From Pseudomonas asturiensis (GTDB lineage Bacteria; Pseudomonadota; Gammaproteobacteria; Pseudomonadales; Pseudomonadaceae): DNA of 64,000 bases. The notes beneath the pieces are model-generated. The model saw only the letters and a list, made by a program, of their open reading frames with translations, did not search any database and was not told the DNA's origin. Of this stretch, positions 54,583-63,845 are shown piece by piece (position 1 is the stretch's first letter; every line of letters starts with the position of its first letter). A program made the translations under genes and the position numbers. The DNA lies in contig NZ_FRDA01000016.1 of assembly GCF_900143095.1 (NCBI RefSeq), positions 1-64,000 on the forward strand, read 5' to 3'.

Positions 54583-54969
54583 TTACTCGCCGATGGCGCT
54601 CTTGTAACCGGCAGCGTCCAGAAGCTTCGCCAGGTCGACTGTCGCATCGGCGGGCTTGAGCTTGAAGATCCAGGAAGCATAAGGGTCGCTGTTCAGACCT
54701 TCAGGCGTACCTTGCAGCTCTTCATTGACAGCAATCACTTCGCCAGCAACCGGCGAATAGATATCCGAAGCAGCCTTGACCGACTCGACGACACCAGCAG
54801 TGTCGCCAGCAGCGAACGTCTTGCCGATTTCCGGCAGCTCGACGAAAACGACATCGCCCAACGCTTCCTGTGCGTGATCCGAGATACCGACAGTTACGGT
54901 GCCATCAGCTTCCAGACGCGCCCATTCATGGCTTTCGGCGAAACGCAGTTCGGCGGGAATATTGCTCAT
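54583..54969 (-). CDS. gcvH: Glycine cleavage system H protein
   Basis: A 128-residue lipoyl carrier. The lipoylated Lys is in VVESVKAASDIYSPV near residue 64, the usual position. It shuttles the aminomethyl group between the P, T and L proteins of the glycine cleavage complex. It is 48 bases downstream of gcvT and in the same operon. The gcvP gene is not in this window. Confidence 0.96.
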   Translation of the reverse strand: MSNIPAELRFAESHEWARLEADGTVTVGISDHAQEALGDVVFVELPEIGKTFAAGDTAGVVESVKAASDIYSPVAGEVIAVNEELQGTPEGLNSDPYASWIFKLKPADATVDLAKLLDAAGYKSAIGE

Positions 54970-55017
54970 TTAGTCATCCTCAACACATCGAGTCAGCGGA
55001 AAACCCGCCAGATTAGG

Positions 55018-56100
55018 TTAGATCAGGGCTTTACCATGACGTACAAACGCTGGCTGCACCACCCGTACCGGATACCATTTGCCGCGGATTTCCACCTCGG
55101 CCCGGTCAGCGGTGACCATTGGCACACGTGCCAGAGCAATCGACTTGCTTAGCGTAGGAGAGAAACTACCACTGGTGATCTCACCTTCGCCAATTTCTGC
55201 GACGCGAACGACCTGACGGGCGCGCAGTACGCCGCGCTCTTCAAGCACCAGTCCGACCAGCTTGTAGGCAATGCCTTCGGCTCGCTCGGCCTCGAGCGCC
55301 TGACGACCGACAAAATCACGTTCGGCAGGCTCCCACGCAATACTCCAGGCCATGTTCGAGACCAACGGCGAAGCGTTTTCGTCGATGTCCTGACCATAGA
55401 GGTTCATGCCCGCTTCCAGACGAAGGGTATCGCGCGCGCCCAGACCGATCGGAGAAATGCCTGCACCAACCAGATCGTTGAAGAAGCCGGGCGCCTGTTC
55501 GGCGGGCAGCATGATTTCCAGGCCGTCTTCGCCGGTGTAACCCGTGCGGGCAATGAACCAGTCGGCGTTGTCCTGACCTTCGAACGGCTTGAGCTGGCGA
55601 ATCAGATCGGCGCGGGCGCTGGACACCAGCTCACAGACCCTGTTTCTGGCCTGCGGCCCCTGGATCGCAAGCATGGCCATCTCATTGCGCTCGATCAGTT
55701 GCACGTCGAACCCTTCCAGACGGGACTGCATCCAGGCAAGGTCCTTGGCACCGGTGGCCGCGTTGACGACCAGACGATAACCCGTGGTCGTGAGGTAGAC
55801 GATCATGTCGTCGATAATGCCGCCATGGCTGTCAAGCATGGCGCTATAGAGGGCGCGACCGGGCGTTTTGAGCCGGTCCACGTCATTGGCCAGCAGGTAG
55901 CGCAGCCAGGCTTTGGCCTGACTGCCGGCCACGTCGATCACGTTCATGTGCGAGACGTCGAAGACCCCACAATCGCGACGCACCTGATGGTGTTCCTCGA
56001 CCTGTGATCCGTAATGCAACGGCATGTCCCAGCCACCAAAATCGACCATCTTCGCGCCCAGCGCGAGGTGCAGGTCAAAGAGGGGGGTACGCTGTCCCAT
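55018..56100 (-). CDS. gcvT: Glycine cleavage system aminomethyltransferase (T protein)
   Basis: A 360-residue tetrahydrofolate-dependent enzyme that takes the one-carbon unit from the H protein. Conserved blocks include VFDVSHMNVIDVAG near residue 45, the family Asp in YTGEDGLEIMLP near residue 190 and RLEAGMNLYGQDIDE near residue 225. GGAGAAACCC lies just before the ATG. I looked for a glycine riboswitch in the 154-base leader and did not find one. Confidence 0.96.
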   Translation of the reverse strand: MGQRTPLFDLHLALGAKMVDFGGWDMPLHYGSQVEEHHQVRRDCGVFDVSHMNVIDVAGSQAKAWLRYLLANDVDRLKTPGRALYSAMLDSHGGIIDDMIVYLTTTGYRLVVNAATGAKDLAWMQSRLEGFDVQLIERNEMAMLAIQGPQARNRVCELVSSARADLIRQLKPFEGQDNADWFIARTGYTGEDGLEIMLPAEQAPGFFNDLVGAGISPIGLGARDTLRLEAGMNLYGQDIDENASPLVSNMAWSIAWEPAERDFVGRQALEAERAEGIAYKLVGLVLEERGVLRARQVVRVAEIGEGEITSGSFSPTLSKSIALARVPMVTADRAEVEIRGKWYPVRVVQPAFVRHGKALI

Positions 56101-56254
56101 GGGTTTCTCCTTCCGGGCGTGGCGAAGGTGCGGGCAGACACATCACGGCAAGCCCCCCGTTGAATCGGAGTTTGCAGCGAAGATAGCAGGCCGAATTGTC
56201 TGACAGACCGCACCAATTGCGGCGCATTGTAGCCGCAAGGTGAGGCCCCCGCAC

Positions 56255-57913
56255 CTAGCCAATCTGCCGGGCAGAACGGCGAATCAGCCCAATCACCGGC
56301 AACAGGCCGACCAGAACCAGCGTCAAGGCAGGCAATGCAGCACGTGCCCACTCGCCTTCACTGGTCATTTCGAAAATGCGCACGGCCAGCGTATCCCAGC
56401 CAAACGGGCGCATCAGCAGGGTTGCAGGCATTTCCTTGAGCACATCGACGAACACCAGCAACGCTGCGCTCAAGGCGCCGGGAACCAGCAATGGCAGATA
56501 CACGTTGAGAAACAACTTAGGCCCACTGACACCCAGACTACGGGCCGCTTCTGGCAACGAGGGGCGAATGCGCGACAGGCTGTTTTCCAGCGGACCGAAC
56601 GCCACGGCGATAAAGCGCACCAGATACGCCAGCAACAACGCAGACAGGCTACCCAGCAACAGCGGCTTGCCCGCACCGCCGAGCCACCCCGACAAGGGGA
56701 TAACCAGCTCGCGGTCCAGGTAACTGAAGGCGAGCATGATGGAAACGGCCAATACCGAACCCGGCAGTGCATAACCCAGATTGGCCAGGCTCACGCCCGA
56801 GCGAATAGCAGGCGTGGGCGCCATGCGCCGGGCGAAGGCCAGTACCAGCGCCGCACTGACCGTGATCAATGCCGCCATGCCGCCCAGATACAGGGTGTGC
56901 AGGATCAGGCCGGTGTAGCGCTCGTCCAGATCGAAACGGCCACGCTGCCACACCCAGACCACCAACTGCAGGACGGGCACGACAAACGCACAGAGAAACA
57001 CCAGCCCACACCAGAAGGTCGCGGCCAGCGCCTTGACGCCACGCAGGTGATAAAGCGCCTTGCCGCGCGGTCGCTCGTTGGTGGCCCTGCTTGCACCTCT
57101 GGCGCGGCGTTCGCCATAGAGCAGGACCAGCACGGCCAACAGCAGCAAGCTGGCCAGTTGCGCCGCGCTGGACAGGCTGAAGAAGCCGTACCAGGTCTTA
57201 TAGATCGCGGTGGTGAAGGTGTCGAAGTTGAACACGGACACGGCACCGAAATCCGCCAGAGTTTCCATTAGCGCCAGCGCCACACCTGCACCGATGGCCG
57301 GGCGTGCCATTGGCAAGGCCACACGCCAGAAAGCTTGCAACGGCGATTGTCCAAGCACTCGCGCCGCTTCCATCAGGCCTTTGCCCTGGGCCAGGAACGC
57401 CGTGCGTGCCAGCAGGTAAACGTAGGGGTAGAACACCAGCACCAGAACGATGATTACACCGCCCGTGGAACGCACCCTGGGCAGCCGCAGGCCGGTGCCG
57501 AACCATTCACGCATCAGGGTCTGCACCGGGCCGGAAAAATCCAGCAGGCCTACAAAGACGAACGCAAGCACATAGGCGGGAATCGCGAACGGAAGCATCA
57601 GCGCCCAGTCCAGCCAGCGCCGTCCGGGAAATTCGCACAGGCTGGTCAGCCACGCCAGGCTTACACCCAGCAGCGTCACGCCCACACCGACGCCGACCAC
57701 CAGAATCAACGTGTTGCCCAGCAGGCGCGTCATCTGGGTTTCGAGCAGGTGTGACCAGATCTGCTGATCTATGCTTTGCCAGGAAAGCAGCAACACGCTC
57801 AGCGGCAACAGCACCAGCGCAGCGATGGCAAAGACCAGGGGATACCAGCGGCGTTGAACAGGATGGGCCAAGGCGTTCTCGATAACTAAAACGATAGGAA
57901 CTGAGCGATGCAT
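56255..57913 (-). CDS. Iron(III) ABC transporter permease, fused FbpB-type
   Basis: A 552-residue inner-membrane protein with two fused permease halves and about twelve membrane segments. The two EAA loops are GLMEAARVLGQSPLQAFW near residue 178 and PEAARSLGVSGPKLFLN near residue 460. This double-length arrangement is typical of FbpB/SfuB iron importers. The listed ATG (57913) has a poor ribosome binding site. A TTG at 57871 (starting (M)AHPVQRRW) is an equally good start by family fit. A REPIN copy separates it from the binding-protein gene. The ATPase is not in this window. Confidence 0.88.
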   Translation of the reverse strand: MHRSVPIVLVIENALAHPVQRRWYPLVFAIAALVLLPLSVLLLSWQSIDQQIWSHLLETQMTRLLGNTLILVVGVGVGVTLLGVSLAWLTSLCEFPGRRWLDWALMLPFAIPAYVLAFVFVGLLDFSGPVQTLMREWFGTGLRLPRVRSTGGVIIVLVLVFYPYVYLLARTAFLAQGKGLMEAARVLGQSPLQAFWRVALPMARPAIGAGVALALMETLADFGAVSVFNFDTFTTAIYKTWYGFFSLSSAAQLASLLLLAVLVLLYGERRARGASRATNERPRGKALYHLRGVKALAATFWCGLVFLCAFVVPVLQLVVWVWQRGRFDLDERYTGLILHTLYLGGMAALITVSAALVLAFARRMAPTPAIRSGVSLANLGYALPGSVLAVSIMLAFSYLDRELVIPLSGWLGGAGKPLLLGSLSALLLAYLVRFIAVAFGPLENSLSRIRPSLPEAARSLGVSGPKLFLNVYLPLLVPGALSAALLVFVDVLKEMPATLLMRPFGWDTLAVRIFEMTSEGEWARAALPALTLVLVGLLPVIGLIRRSARQIG

Positions 57914-58000
57914 GACCTGTGGGAAATCTCGCCCGTCCAGGACGCAGCCCGGTCCGCCCCCACAAAACCTTTTTATTCAAGGATTTACGGGGCGTTCGAC

Positions 58001-58083
58001 AGGAGGCTTGCCGGTGATGCGGTTGCTCAAGCGCCGTGTCAGCGATTGAACTGACGCCATCGCCGGCAAGCCGCCTCCCACGG
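58001..58083. repeat. REPIN-type inverted repeat, family B
   Basis: The left half AGGAGGCTTGCCGGTGAT and the right half GCCGGCAAGCCGCCTCCCAC lie in inverted orientation. The inner sequence TTGAACTGACGCCATC matches the copy at 46876-46965 closely. It lies between the binding-protein and permease genes of the iron transporter. Confidence 0.85.
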
Positions 58084-58117
58084 ACCGTTGGTTGTGCATA
58101 TAACGCCGCGTATTAAA

Positions 58118-59119
58118 TCAATTCCAGCCCGCGCGATCCATCATGCGGATGGCTTCTGCCTGACGCTTGCCCGCGACTTCAACGGGGATGGTGTCAGCCT
58201 TGAAGCTCCCCCAGCTCGCCACTTCTTCCGACGGCGGCACTTTCGGGTTGGCCGGGAACTCCTGATTGACGCTGGAGAAGATCTTTTGCGCCTCAGGACC
58301 CGTCATCCACTCAACCAGCGCCTTGGCGGCCTCCGGGTGTGGCGCATATTTGGTCAGGCCTATGCCCGACAGGTTGACGTGTACGCCACGGTCAGCCTGA
58401 TTTGGCCAGAACAGCTTCACCGCCAGATCCGGGTTCTGCTTGTGCAGACGGCCGTAGTAGTAGGTGTTGACGATGCCGACGTCGCACTGCCCGGCATTGA
58501 TCGCTTCAAGCACGGCAATGTCGTCGGAGAACACGTCAGTGGACAGGTTATTCACCCAGCCCTTGAGGATTTTTTCAGACGCCTCGGCGCCATGGGTCTC
58601 GATCAGTGTGGCGGTCAACGACTGGTTGTAGACTTTCTTGGCCGTGCGCAGGCACAGGCGGCCTTCCCAGTTCTTGTCGGCGAGGGCCTCATACGTCGTC
58701 AGCTCGGCAGGCTTTACGCGATCCGTCGAGTAAGCAATGGTCCGCGCCCGCAGGCTCAGGCCCGTCCAGCCATGGGTGGAGGAACGATACTGTGGCGGAA
58801 TGTTGGCTTCGATGACCGGCGAGGTGAACGGCTGGAGAATGCCCATTTGCTCGGCTTGCCAGAGGTTGCCGGCATCGACGGTCAGCAGCAGGTCGGCCGT
58901 CGCGTTCTCACCTTCGGCCTTGATGCGCTGCATCAGCGGCGCTTCCTTATCGGTGATGAACTTGATCTTTACGCCGGTCTTGGCGGTGTAGGCATCAAAT
59001 ACGGGCTTGATCAGCTCATCGATTCGGGAGGAATACACCACCACTTCGTCAGCAGCCTGAACGGCGCTGCTCAGTAAGGTCAGTGTCAGAGCAGCCAGAA
59101 GACGCTTGCTTGCCTGCAT
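58118..59119 (-). CDS. Iron(III)-binding periplasmic protein
   Basis: A 333-residue solute-binding protein with a signal peptide (residues 1-22, ending SSAVQA). The mature start VVVYSSRIDELIKPVFDAY is the Fbp/FutA/IdiA pattern, and the paired Tyr in NTYYYGRL near residue 218 are the usual iron ligands. It supplies the FbpB-like permease encoded after it. The ATG at 59119 is chosen because the longer frame precedes the signal peptide. A Fur-like palindrome lies 36 bases upstream. Confidence 0.9.
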   Translation of the reverse strand: MQASKRLLAALTLTLLSSAVQAADEVVVYSSRIDELIKPVFDAYTAKTGVKIKFITDKEAPLMQRIKAEGENATADLLLTVDAGNLWQAEQMGILQPFTSPVIEANIPPQYRSSTHGWTGLSLRARTIAYSTDRVKPAELTTYEALADKNWEGRLCLRTAKKVYNQSLTATLIETHGAEASEKILKGWVNNLSTDVFSDDIAVLEAINAGQCDVGIVNTYYYGRLHKQNPDLAVKLFWPNQADRGVHVNLSGIGLTKYAPHPEAAKALVEWMTGPEAQKIFSSVNQEFPANPKVPPSEEVASWGSFKADTIPVEVAGKRQAEAIRMMDRAGWN

Positions 59120-59154
59120 GAAGGTATCTCGCGTTCGCAAATGAGGCGAAATGG

Positions 59155-59173
59155 TAGTGAATCCCATTTACTA
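59155..59173 (-). promoter_or_regulatory. Candidate Fur box upstream of the iron-binding protein gene
   Basis: TAGTGAATCCCATTTACTA is a 19-base near-palindrome with one mismatch. Read on the coding strand, AAATGGGATTCACTA partly resembles the Pseudomonas Fur motif (AATGAGAATCATT-like). Its distance from the ATG fits repression of an iron importer. Confidence 0.35.
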
Positions 59174-59277
59174 TCTCAATCGAAGCGACACCGGAGGCGT
59201 TACTGGATGTTGCAGGATCCCCAAAGCCTCCGCTGATCGCGGCGCGTTAAGCGGAGCAAGGGATGACCCGCAGAGCC

Positions 59278-60498
59278 CTACAACCGCGCCAGCTCCGGCA
59301 GTTCCCCCGACAACCCCAGCGCCTCGCGCACAAACAGCGCCTTGGCTTCCGGCATCTTGTTGACCACCTTGAGCCCGGCATTACGCAGCCAGCGCAGCGG
59401 CAATGGATCGGCCTGGAACAGACGCTCGAAACCTTCCATTGCGGCCATCAGCGCCAGATTATGGGGCATGCGGCGGCGCTCGTAGCGGCCCAGCACGCGC
59501 ACGTCCGACAGCAGCTCGCCGCGTGCGGCCGCATGGGTCAGCACTTCGGCCAGCACGGCAGCGTCGAGGAACCCCAGGTTCACGCCCTGCCCGGCGAGCG
59601 GGTGAATGGTGTGCGCAGCATCGCCGATCAGGGCGAGGCCTTTGGCGACATAGCGTTTGGCATGCCGCTGGCGCAACGGAACGCACAGGCGCGCATCGAC
59701 CGCCAGCACCTGGCCCAATCGCCCTTCGAATGCCTGCTCAAGCTCCTTGCAGAACACTTCGTCAGTCACCGCCATCAGGCGCTCGGCCTCTTTCGGCGTC
59801 ACCGACCAGACAATGGAACTCCAATGCTCGCCGGCGCGATCAAGAGGCAGGAACGCCAGCGGCCCTTCATCAGTGAAGCGCTGCCAGGCAGTTTTCCGGT
59901 TGGAATCGGCCGTGCGCACGCTGGTGACAATCGCGTTGTGCAGGTAGTCCCATTCGCGGGTCGGCGTGCCGGTCAAACGGCGCACCGCAGAGTTTGCGCC
60001 ATCGGCAGCCACGACCAGCGGCGCGCGCAACGTGCGGCCATCCGACAGGGTCAGCAGCCAGTCATCGCCGGAATAACGCATCTGCTCAAGCCGCGCGTTG
60101 GCCAGCAGGCCGATATCGCTGTCATGCAGGCGATCAAGCAATGCGTCCTGTACCACACGATTTTCGACGATATGACCGAGCACGTCGGCATGCACGCTGG
60201 AGGCTGAGAAATGAATCTGTCCGGTGCCGCTGCCGTCCCACACGTGCATATGGCTATAGGGGCTGACGCGGCGTGACGCGATCCCTTCCCACACGTCCAG
60301 CCGTTGCAGAATCCGCTGGCTGGCGGCCGAAAGCGCGCTGACACGGGGTTCGAACGTGGCGTCCGGGTCGAACGGCTTGACGCTCAACGGCCCGCCGTCT
60401 ACGACGATGACGTCCAGACCGCTGCCCTGGAGGGCTAACGCCAGGGCGCTGCCGACCATGCCGGCACCGACAATCAGCACATCTGCACGCGTTTCCAT
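59278..60498 (-). CDS. ubiI: FAD-dependent ubiquinone hydroxylase, UbiI/VisC-like
   Basis: A 406-residue FAD monooxygenase of the UbiH/UbiI/COQ6 group. The FAD site DVLIVGAGMVGSALALAL is at the N terminus, DGANSAVRRL lies near residue 165, and LIGDAAHTIHPLAGQGVNLG is the flavin-ribityl motif near residue 285. It should hydroxylate the aromatic ring of the ubiquinone precursor. Its paralogue is the next gene upstream (UbiH). The start is taken as the ATG at 60498; a TTG six bases earlier is less likely. Confidence 0.85.
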   Translation of the reverse strand: METRADVLIVGAGMVGSALALALQGSGLDVIVVDGGPLSVKPFDPDATFEPRVSALSAASQRILQRLDVWEGIASRRVSPYSHMHVWDGSGTGQIHFSASSVHADVLGHIVENRVVQDALLDRLHDSDIGLLANARLEQMRYSGDDWLLTLSDGRTLRAPLVVAADGANSAVRRLTGTPTREWDYLHNAIVTSVRTADSNRKTAWQRFTDEGPLAFLPLDRAGEHWSSIVWSVTPKEAERLMAVTDEVFCKELEQAFEGRLGQVLAVDARLCVPLRQRHAKRYVAKGLALIGDAAHTIHPLAGQGVNLGFLDAAVLAEVLTHAAARGELLSDVRVLGRYERRRMPHNLALMAAMEGFERLFQADPLPLRWLRNAGLKVVNKMPEAKALFVREALGLSGELPELARL

Positions 60499-60549
60499 GT
60501 TCAAACCGTTCCCGCTTGAGGCCGTAGCCCTGTGTTTAAGGTGCCTGCG

Positions 60550-61737
60550 TCAAACATCGGTGCGCGTCCCCAGGCCCATGGCCTGACGCGCAAACCAGCG
60601 CTTGGCGGTGGGTAACAGGTCCAGCCCCAGCAAACCGAGGTTACGGCCTGTGGTGACCGCCGACTGGGTGCTGCCGAACAGGCGCGTCACCTTGTCAGAG
60701 AACCCCACGGTCAATTGCTGATCGGCACGCTGGCGTTCGCGATAGACCTGCAGCGTCGCCAGATCGCCCAGCACGGCGTCGCTTTCAAGCAGCGTTTCGG
60801 CCAGCGCATCGGCATCGCGCAACGACAGGTTGAACCCCTGCCCGGCAATCGGGTGCAGGCTGTGCGCAGCATTGCCCAGAATCACCAGATGCGAGCGCAC
60901 CTGCTCTTCGGACTCGATCAACGCCAATGGGTAGACGTGGCGTGCGCCGACCTGTCGCAAGGTGCCGAGGCGATAGCCGAATACACCTTGCAGCTCTTCC
61001 AGAAAGTGGCGGTCATCCAGCTCGGCAAGACGCTGGGTATCGTTACCACGACGGGTCCAGACCAGCGCGCAGCGGTTTTCCGGCAGCGGCAACAAGGCCA
61101 TCGGTCCATCGTCGGTGAAGCGCTCGAAGGCCTGGCCACAATGCGCTTCGCTCGGCGTGATATTGGCGATCAGCGCGCTCTGGTCATATGGCGTCTGGCG
61201 AACACCGATACCCAGTTGTTCACGCAGGCCGGAGCGCCCGCCATCGGCGAGCACGGCCAGGTCGCATTCCAGTTCGGTCTCATCTGCCAGCGTCAGGCGA
61301 TACCCATCCGCCAGCGGCTGCATCTTGCGCACCTCGGCCGGCACGCGCCAGCTGACGACGTCACGATCCAGCCCGGCCCACAGGCACTGCCCCAGCCAGG
61401 CATTTTCAACGACGTAACCCAGCGCCGGCACGCCTTCCTCAATGGCCGACAAGCGCGTCGCGCCAAAGCGCCCACGGTCGGAGACCTGAATCTGCAAAAT
61501 CGGCTCGGCCCGGCGCGAGATCTGCTGCCAGACGCCCAGGCGCTCATAAATGCGGCGCGCACCAAATGACAGTGCTGAAGACCGGGCATCGTAGCTGGGC
61601 TGGTAGGTTTCGCCCGGCGCAAACGGCTCGATCAGCACGATTTTCCAGCCACGCGCTTTGGCGCCAGCCTGCAACGCCAGCGCAAGGCTGGCACCGACCA
61701 GTCCGCCACCGACGATGGCAATGTTGAAACGGCTCAT
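60550..61737 (-). CDS. ubiH: 2-octaprenyl-6-methoxyphenol hydroxylase UbiH
   Basis: A 395-residue FAD monooxygenase with the FAD site IAIVGGGLVGASLALALQ, the ADGGRSGLREQLGIG middle motif and the ribityl motif LGNAAHSLHPIAGQGFNLSL near residue 285. It hydroxylates ring carbon 1 of the ubiquinone precursor. Its ATG overlaps the pepP stop by four bases, the conserved pepP-ubiH arrangement that supports the name. Confidence 0.93.
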   Translation of the reverse strand: MSRFNIAIVGGGLVGASLALALQAGAKARGWKIVLIEPFAPGETYQPSYDARSSALSFGARRIYERLGVWQQISRRAEPILQIQVSDRGRFGATRLSAIEEGVPALGYVVENAWLGQCLWAGLDRDVVSWRVPAEVRKMQPLADGYRLTLADETELECDLAVLADGGRSGLREQLGIGVRQTPYDQSALIANITPSEAHCGQAFERFTDDGPMALLPLPENRCALVWTRRGNDTQRLAELDDRHFLEELQGVFGYRLGTLRQVGARHVYPLALIESEEQVRSHLVILGNAAHSLHPIAGQGFNLSLRDADALAETLLESDAVLGDLATLQVYRERQRADQQLTVGFSDKVTRLFGSTQSAVTTGRNLGLLGLDLLPTAKRWFARQAMGLGTRTDV

Positions 61738-63068
61738 GCTGCCTGCGTCCGCGAGGCGGCCATCAGGGCCTCGATCTCGGCCACTGTCTTGGGCACGTCG
61801 CCGGAAAGCACGTCACAGCCTTTCTTGGTCACTACCACGTCGTCCTCGATACGCACGCCGATACCTCGCCATTTCTTTGCGACATTCAGATTGTCGGGAG
61901 ACACGTAGATGCCGGGCTCCACCGTCAGCGCCATGCCGACCTCCAGCACGCGCCATTCACCGCCGACCTTGTATTCGCCTACATCGTGCACGTCCATGCC
62001 CAGCCAGTGTCCGGCGCGGTGCATGTAAAACGCTTTATAGGCTTCGTCTTCGATCAACTGAGCCACATCGCCCTGCAACAGACCCAGCTCGACCAGCCCT
62101 GCGGTAATGACCTGGACCGTGGCTTCGTGCGCCTGGTTCCAATGTTTGCCTGGGCCAATGGCCTCGAAGGCCGCCTGCTGGGACTTGAGCACCAGCTCAT
62201 AAATAGCTTTTTGCTCGGGCGAAAACGTGCCGCTGACCGGGAAGGTGCGGGTGATATCGCTGGCGTAGCAATCGATCTCACAGCCGGCGTCGATCAGTAC
62301 CAGGTCGCCATCCTTGAGCACCGCGTCGTTCTGCTGGTAGTGCAGAATGCAGGCGTTGCGACCCGAGGCGACAATGGAGCCATAGGCAGGCATCTTCGCG
62401 CCGCCTTTGCGAAACTCGTAATCCAGTTCGGCTTCGAGGCTGAATTCATGCAGCCCGGCACGGCAGGCCTGCATGGCCCGCACATGGGCACGCGCTGAAA
62501 TCTGCGCCGCTCCACGCATGACCTTGATCTCGGCAGCCGACTTGTACAGGCGCATGTCATGCAGCAGGTGATCCAGGGCGACGAACTCATTGGGCGGTTG
62601 AGCGCCAAGGTGCGCCTTGGAGCGGATCACGTTGATCCACTCCATCAGGTGACGGTCGAACTCAGGATTGCTGCCCATCGCCGAATACACGCGATCGCGT
62701 CCTTCGATCAGGCCCGGCAGGATGTCGTCGATATCATTGATCGGAAACGCGTCGTCCGCGCCGAAATCGCGAATAGCGCCTTCCTGTCCCGCGCGCAAAC
62801 CGTCCCACAACTCACGCTCGGGGTTGCGCTCGCGGCAGAACAGCACGTATTCGCCATACTCGCGCCCCGGGATCAGCACCACGACGGCTTCCGGCTCGGG
62901 AAACCCGCTCAGGTACTGGAAGTCGCTGTCCTGGCGATACACATGCTCGACATCACGATTGCGAATCGCCACAGCCGCAGCAGGCAGAATCGCAATGCTG
63001 TTGGGCTCCATCTGGGCCATCAGGGCTTTGCGTCGGCGGGCGTATTCGGACTTCGGTATTGGGATCAT
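61734..63068 (-). CDS. pepP: Xaa-Pro aminopeptidase PepP
   Basis: A 444-residue M24B metallopeptidase. The two-metal site is intact: LIDAGCEIDCYASDITRTF (both Asp), the His of HRAGHWLGMDVHD and the Glu residues of TVEPGIYV and VRIEDDVV. It cleaves an N-terminal residue next to proline. The ATG at 63068 fits the family start. A TTG six bases upstream has a better-spaced AGGACTCACG and could be used instead. It is the second gene of the ygfB-pepP-ubiH-ubiI run. Confidence 0.94.
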   Translation of the reverse strand: MIPIPKSEYARRRKALMAQMEPNSIAILPAAAVAIRNRDVEHVYRQDSDFQYLSGFPEPEAVVVLIPGREYGEYVLFCRERNPERELWDGLRAGQEGAIRDFGADDAFPINDIDDILPGLIEGRDRVYSAMGSNPEFDRHLMEWINVIRSKAHLGAQPPNEFVALDHLLHDMRLYKSAAEIKVMRGAAQISARAHVRAMQACRAGLHEFSLEAELDYEFRKGGAKMPAYGSIVASGRNACILHYQQNDAVLKDGDLVLIDAGCEIDCYASDITRTFPVSGTFSPEQKAIYELVLKSQQAAFEAIGPGKHWNQAHEATVQVITAGLVELGLLQGDVAQLIEDEAYKAFYMHRAGHWLGMDVHDVGEYKVGGEWRVLEVGMALTVEPGIYVSPDNLNVAKKWRGIGVRIEDDVVVTKKGCDVLSGDVPKTVAEIEALMAASRTQAA

Positions 63069-63141
63069 CGGCAACGTGAGTCCTGATGGCGCGTATCGGT
63101 CAGCGGTTTTTCAGCGTCGACCGATACGCGATGATGAGCAA

Positions 63142-63696
63142 TCAGTGCAGGGAAGGCTTGGGTTCCGGCGTGGCTGGCTTGTTGCACTCGGTGAACAGCA
63201 GCAACGGCGCAACGCGCAGGTATTCCATGACTTCCATATAGTCGGTTTCGCCGTCTTCGGACTCTTCCAGCGCGTCCTGCACCTGAGCGATGGCCGCCAG
63301 ATCCTGCAGGACCTCGGTGGCCTCGATGCTCAGGACCTTGTCACCTGCGGCCAGACCAAAGCCCGACAGGAAACCCTGGCACCACTGACCCAGCGCGGCA
63401 GCGCGTTCGGCCAGGGGCTCGTCGTCACCCGGCAGCAACAGCACAACCGTCATGTCGTCGCTGGTGAGTTCACCCTTGACCATTTCCTGAAGGCCGACGA
63501 GCGCCTGACGCACGTTGTCTTCCGGCTCGCTTTCCAGCAGCACTGAAGCGTCGGCAAACCAGCCTTCGTTGTCGAAACCGGCACCCGCACAGCTGCGGCC
63601 CAGCAGCAGGCCATGGAGTTCGGCTGGAGATACAGGGTGACCACTGCCATTGAGCAGGGTGGCGAATGCTTTGTACGGAGAATTCTGAATGGGCAT
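63142..63696 (-). CDS. UPF0149 family protein, YgfB-like
   Basis: A 184-residue acidic protein of the UPF0149/YgfB family. Recognised by the N-terminal SPAELHGLLLGRSCAG stretch near residue 23, the LGQWCQGFLSGFGLA block near residue 110 and the conserved EDGETDYMEVMEYLRV motif near residue 150. It is the first gene of the pepP-ubi operon. In P. aeruginosa this homologue affects beta-lactam tolerance. It diverges from the short coiled-coil gene at the window end. Confidence 0.92.
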   Translation of the reverse strand: MPIQNSPYKAFATLLNGSGHPVSPAELHGLLLGRSCAGAGFDNEGWFADASVLLESEPEDNVRQALVGLQEMVKGELTSDDMTVVLLLPGDDEPLAERAAALGQWCQGFLSGFGLAAGDKVLSIEATEVLQDLAAIAQVQDALEESEDGETDYMEVMEYLRVAPLLLFTECNKPATPEPKPSLH

Positions 63697-63845
63697 GGGT
63701 AGCTAGTCGCCAAACGGCGCAATGTCTAGAATGAAGGCCTTGTATCCTAGACTATCCGCGCGCCAAGATCATCAACGCGACGGTTTGGGCTTGAGCATGA
63801 ATACAACCCCCATGCCATTCATCAGAAAGTACTCAGTGGAAAACA

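Noticed and set aside
56101..56254. Possible glycine riboswitch before gcvT
   Set aside because: The leader lacks the paired conserved aptamer core and the tandem structure expected of glycine riboswitches.
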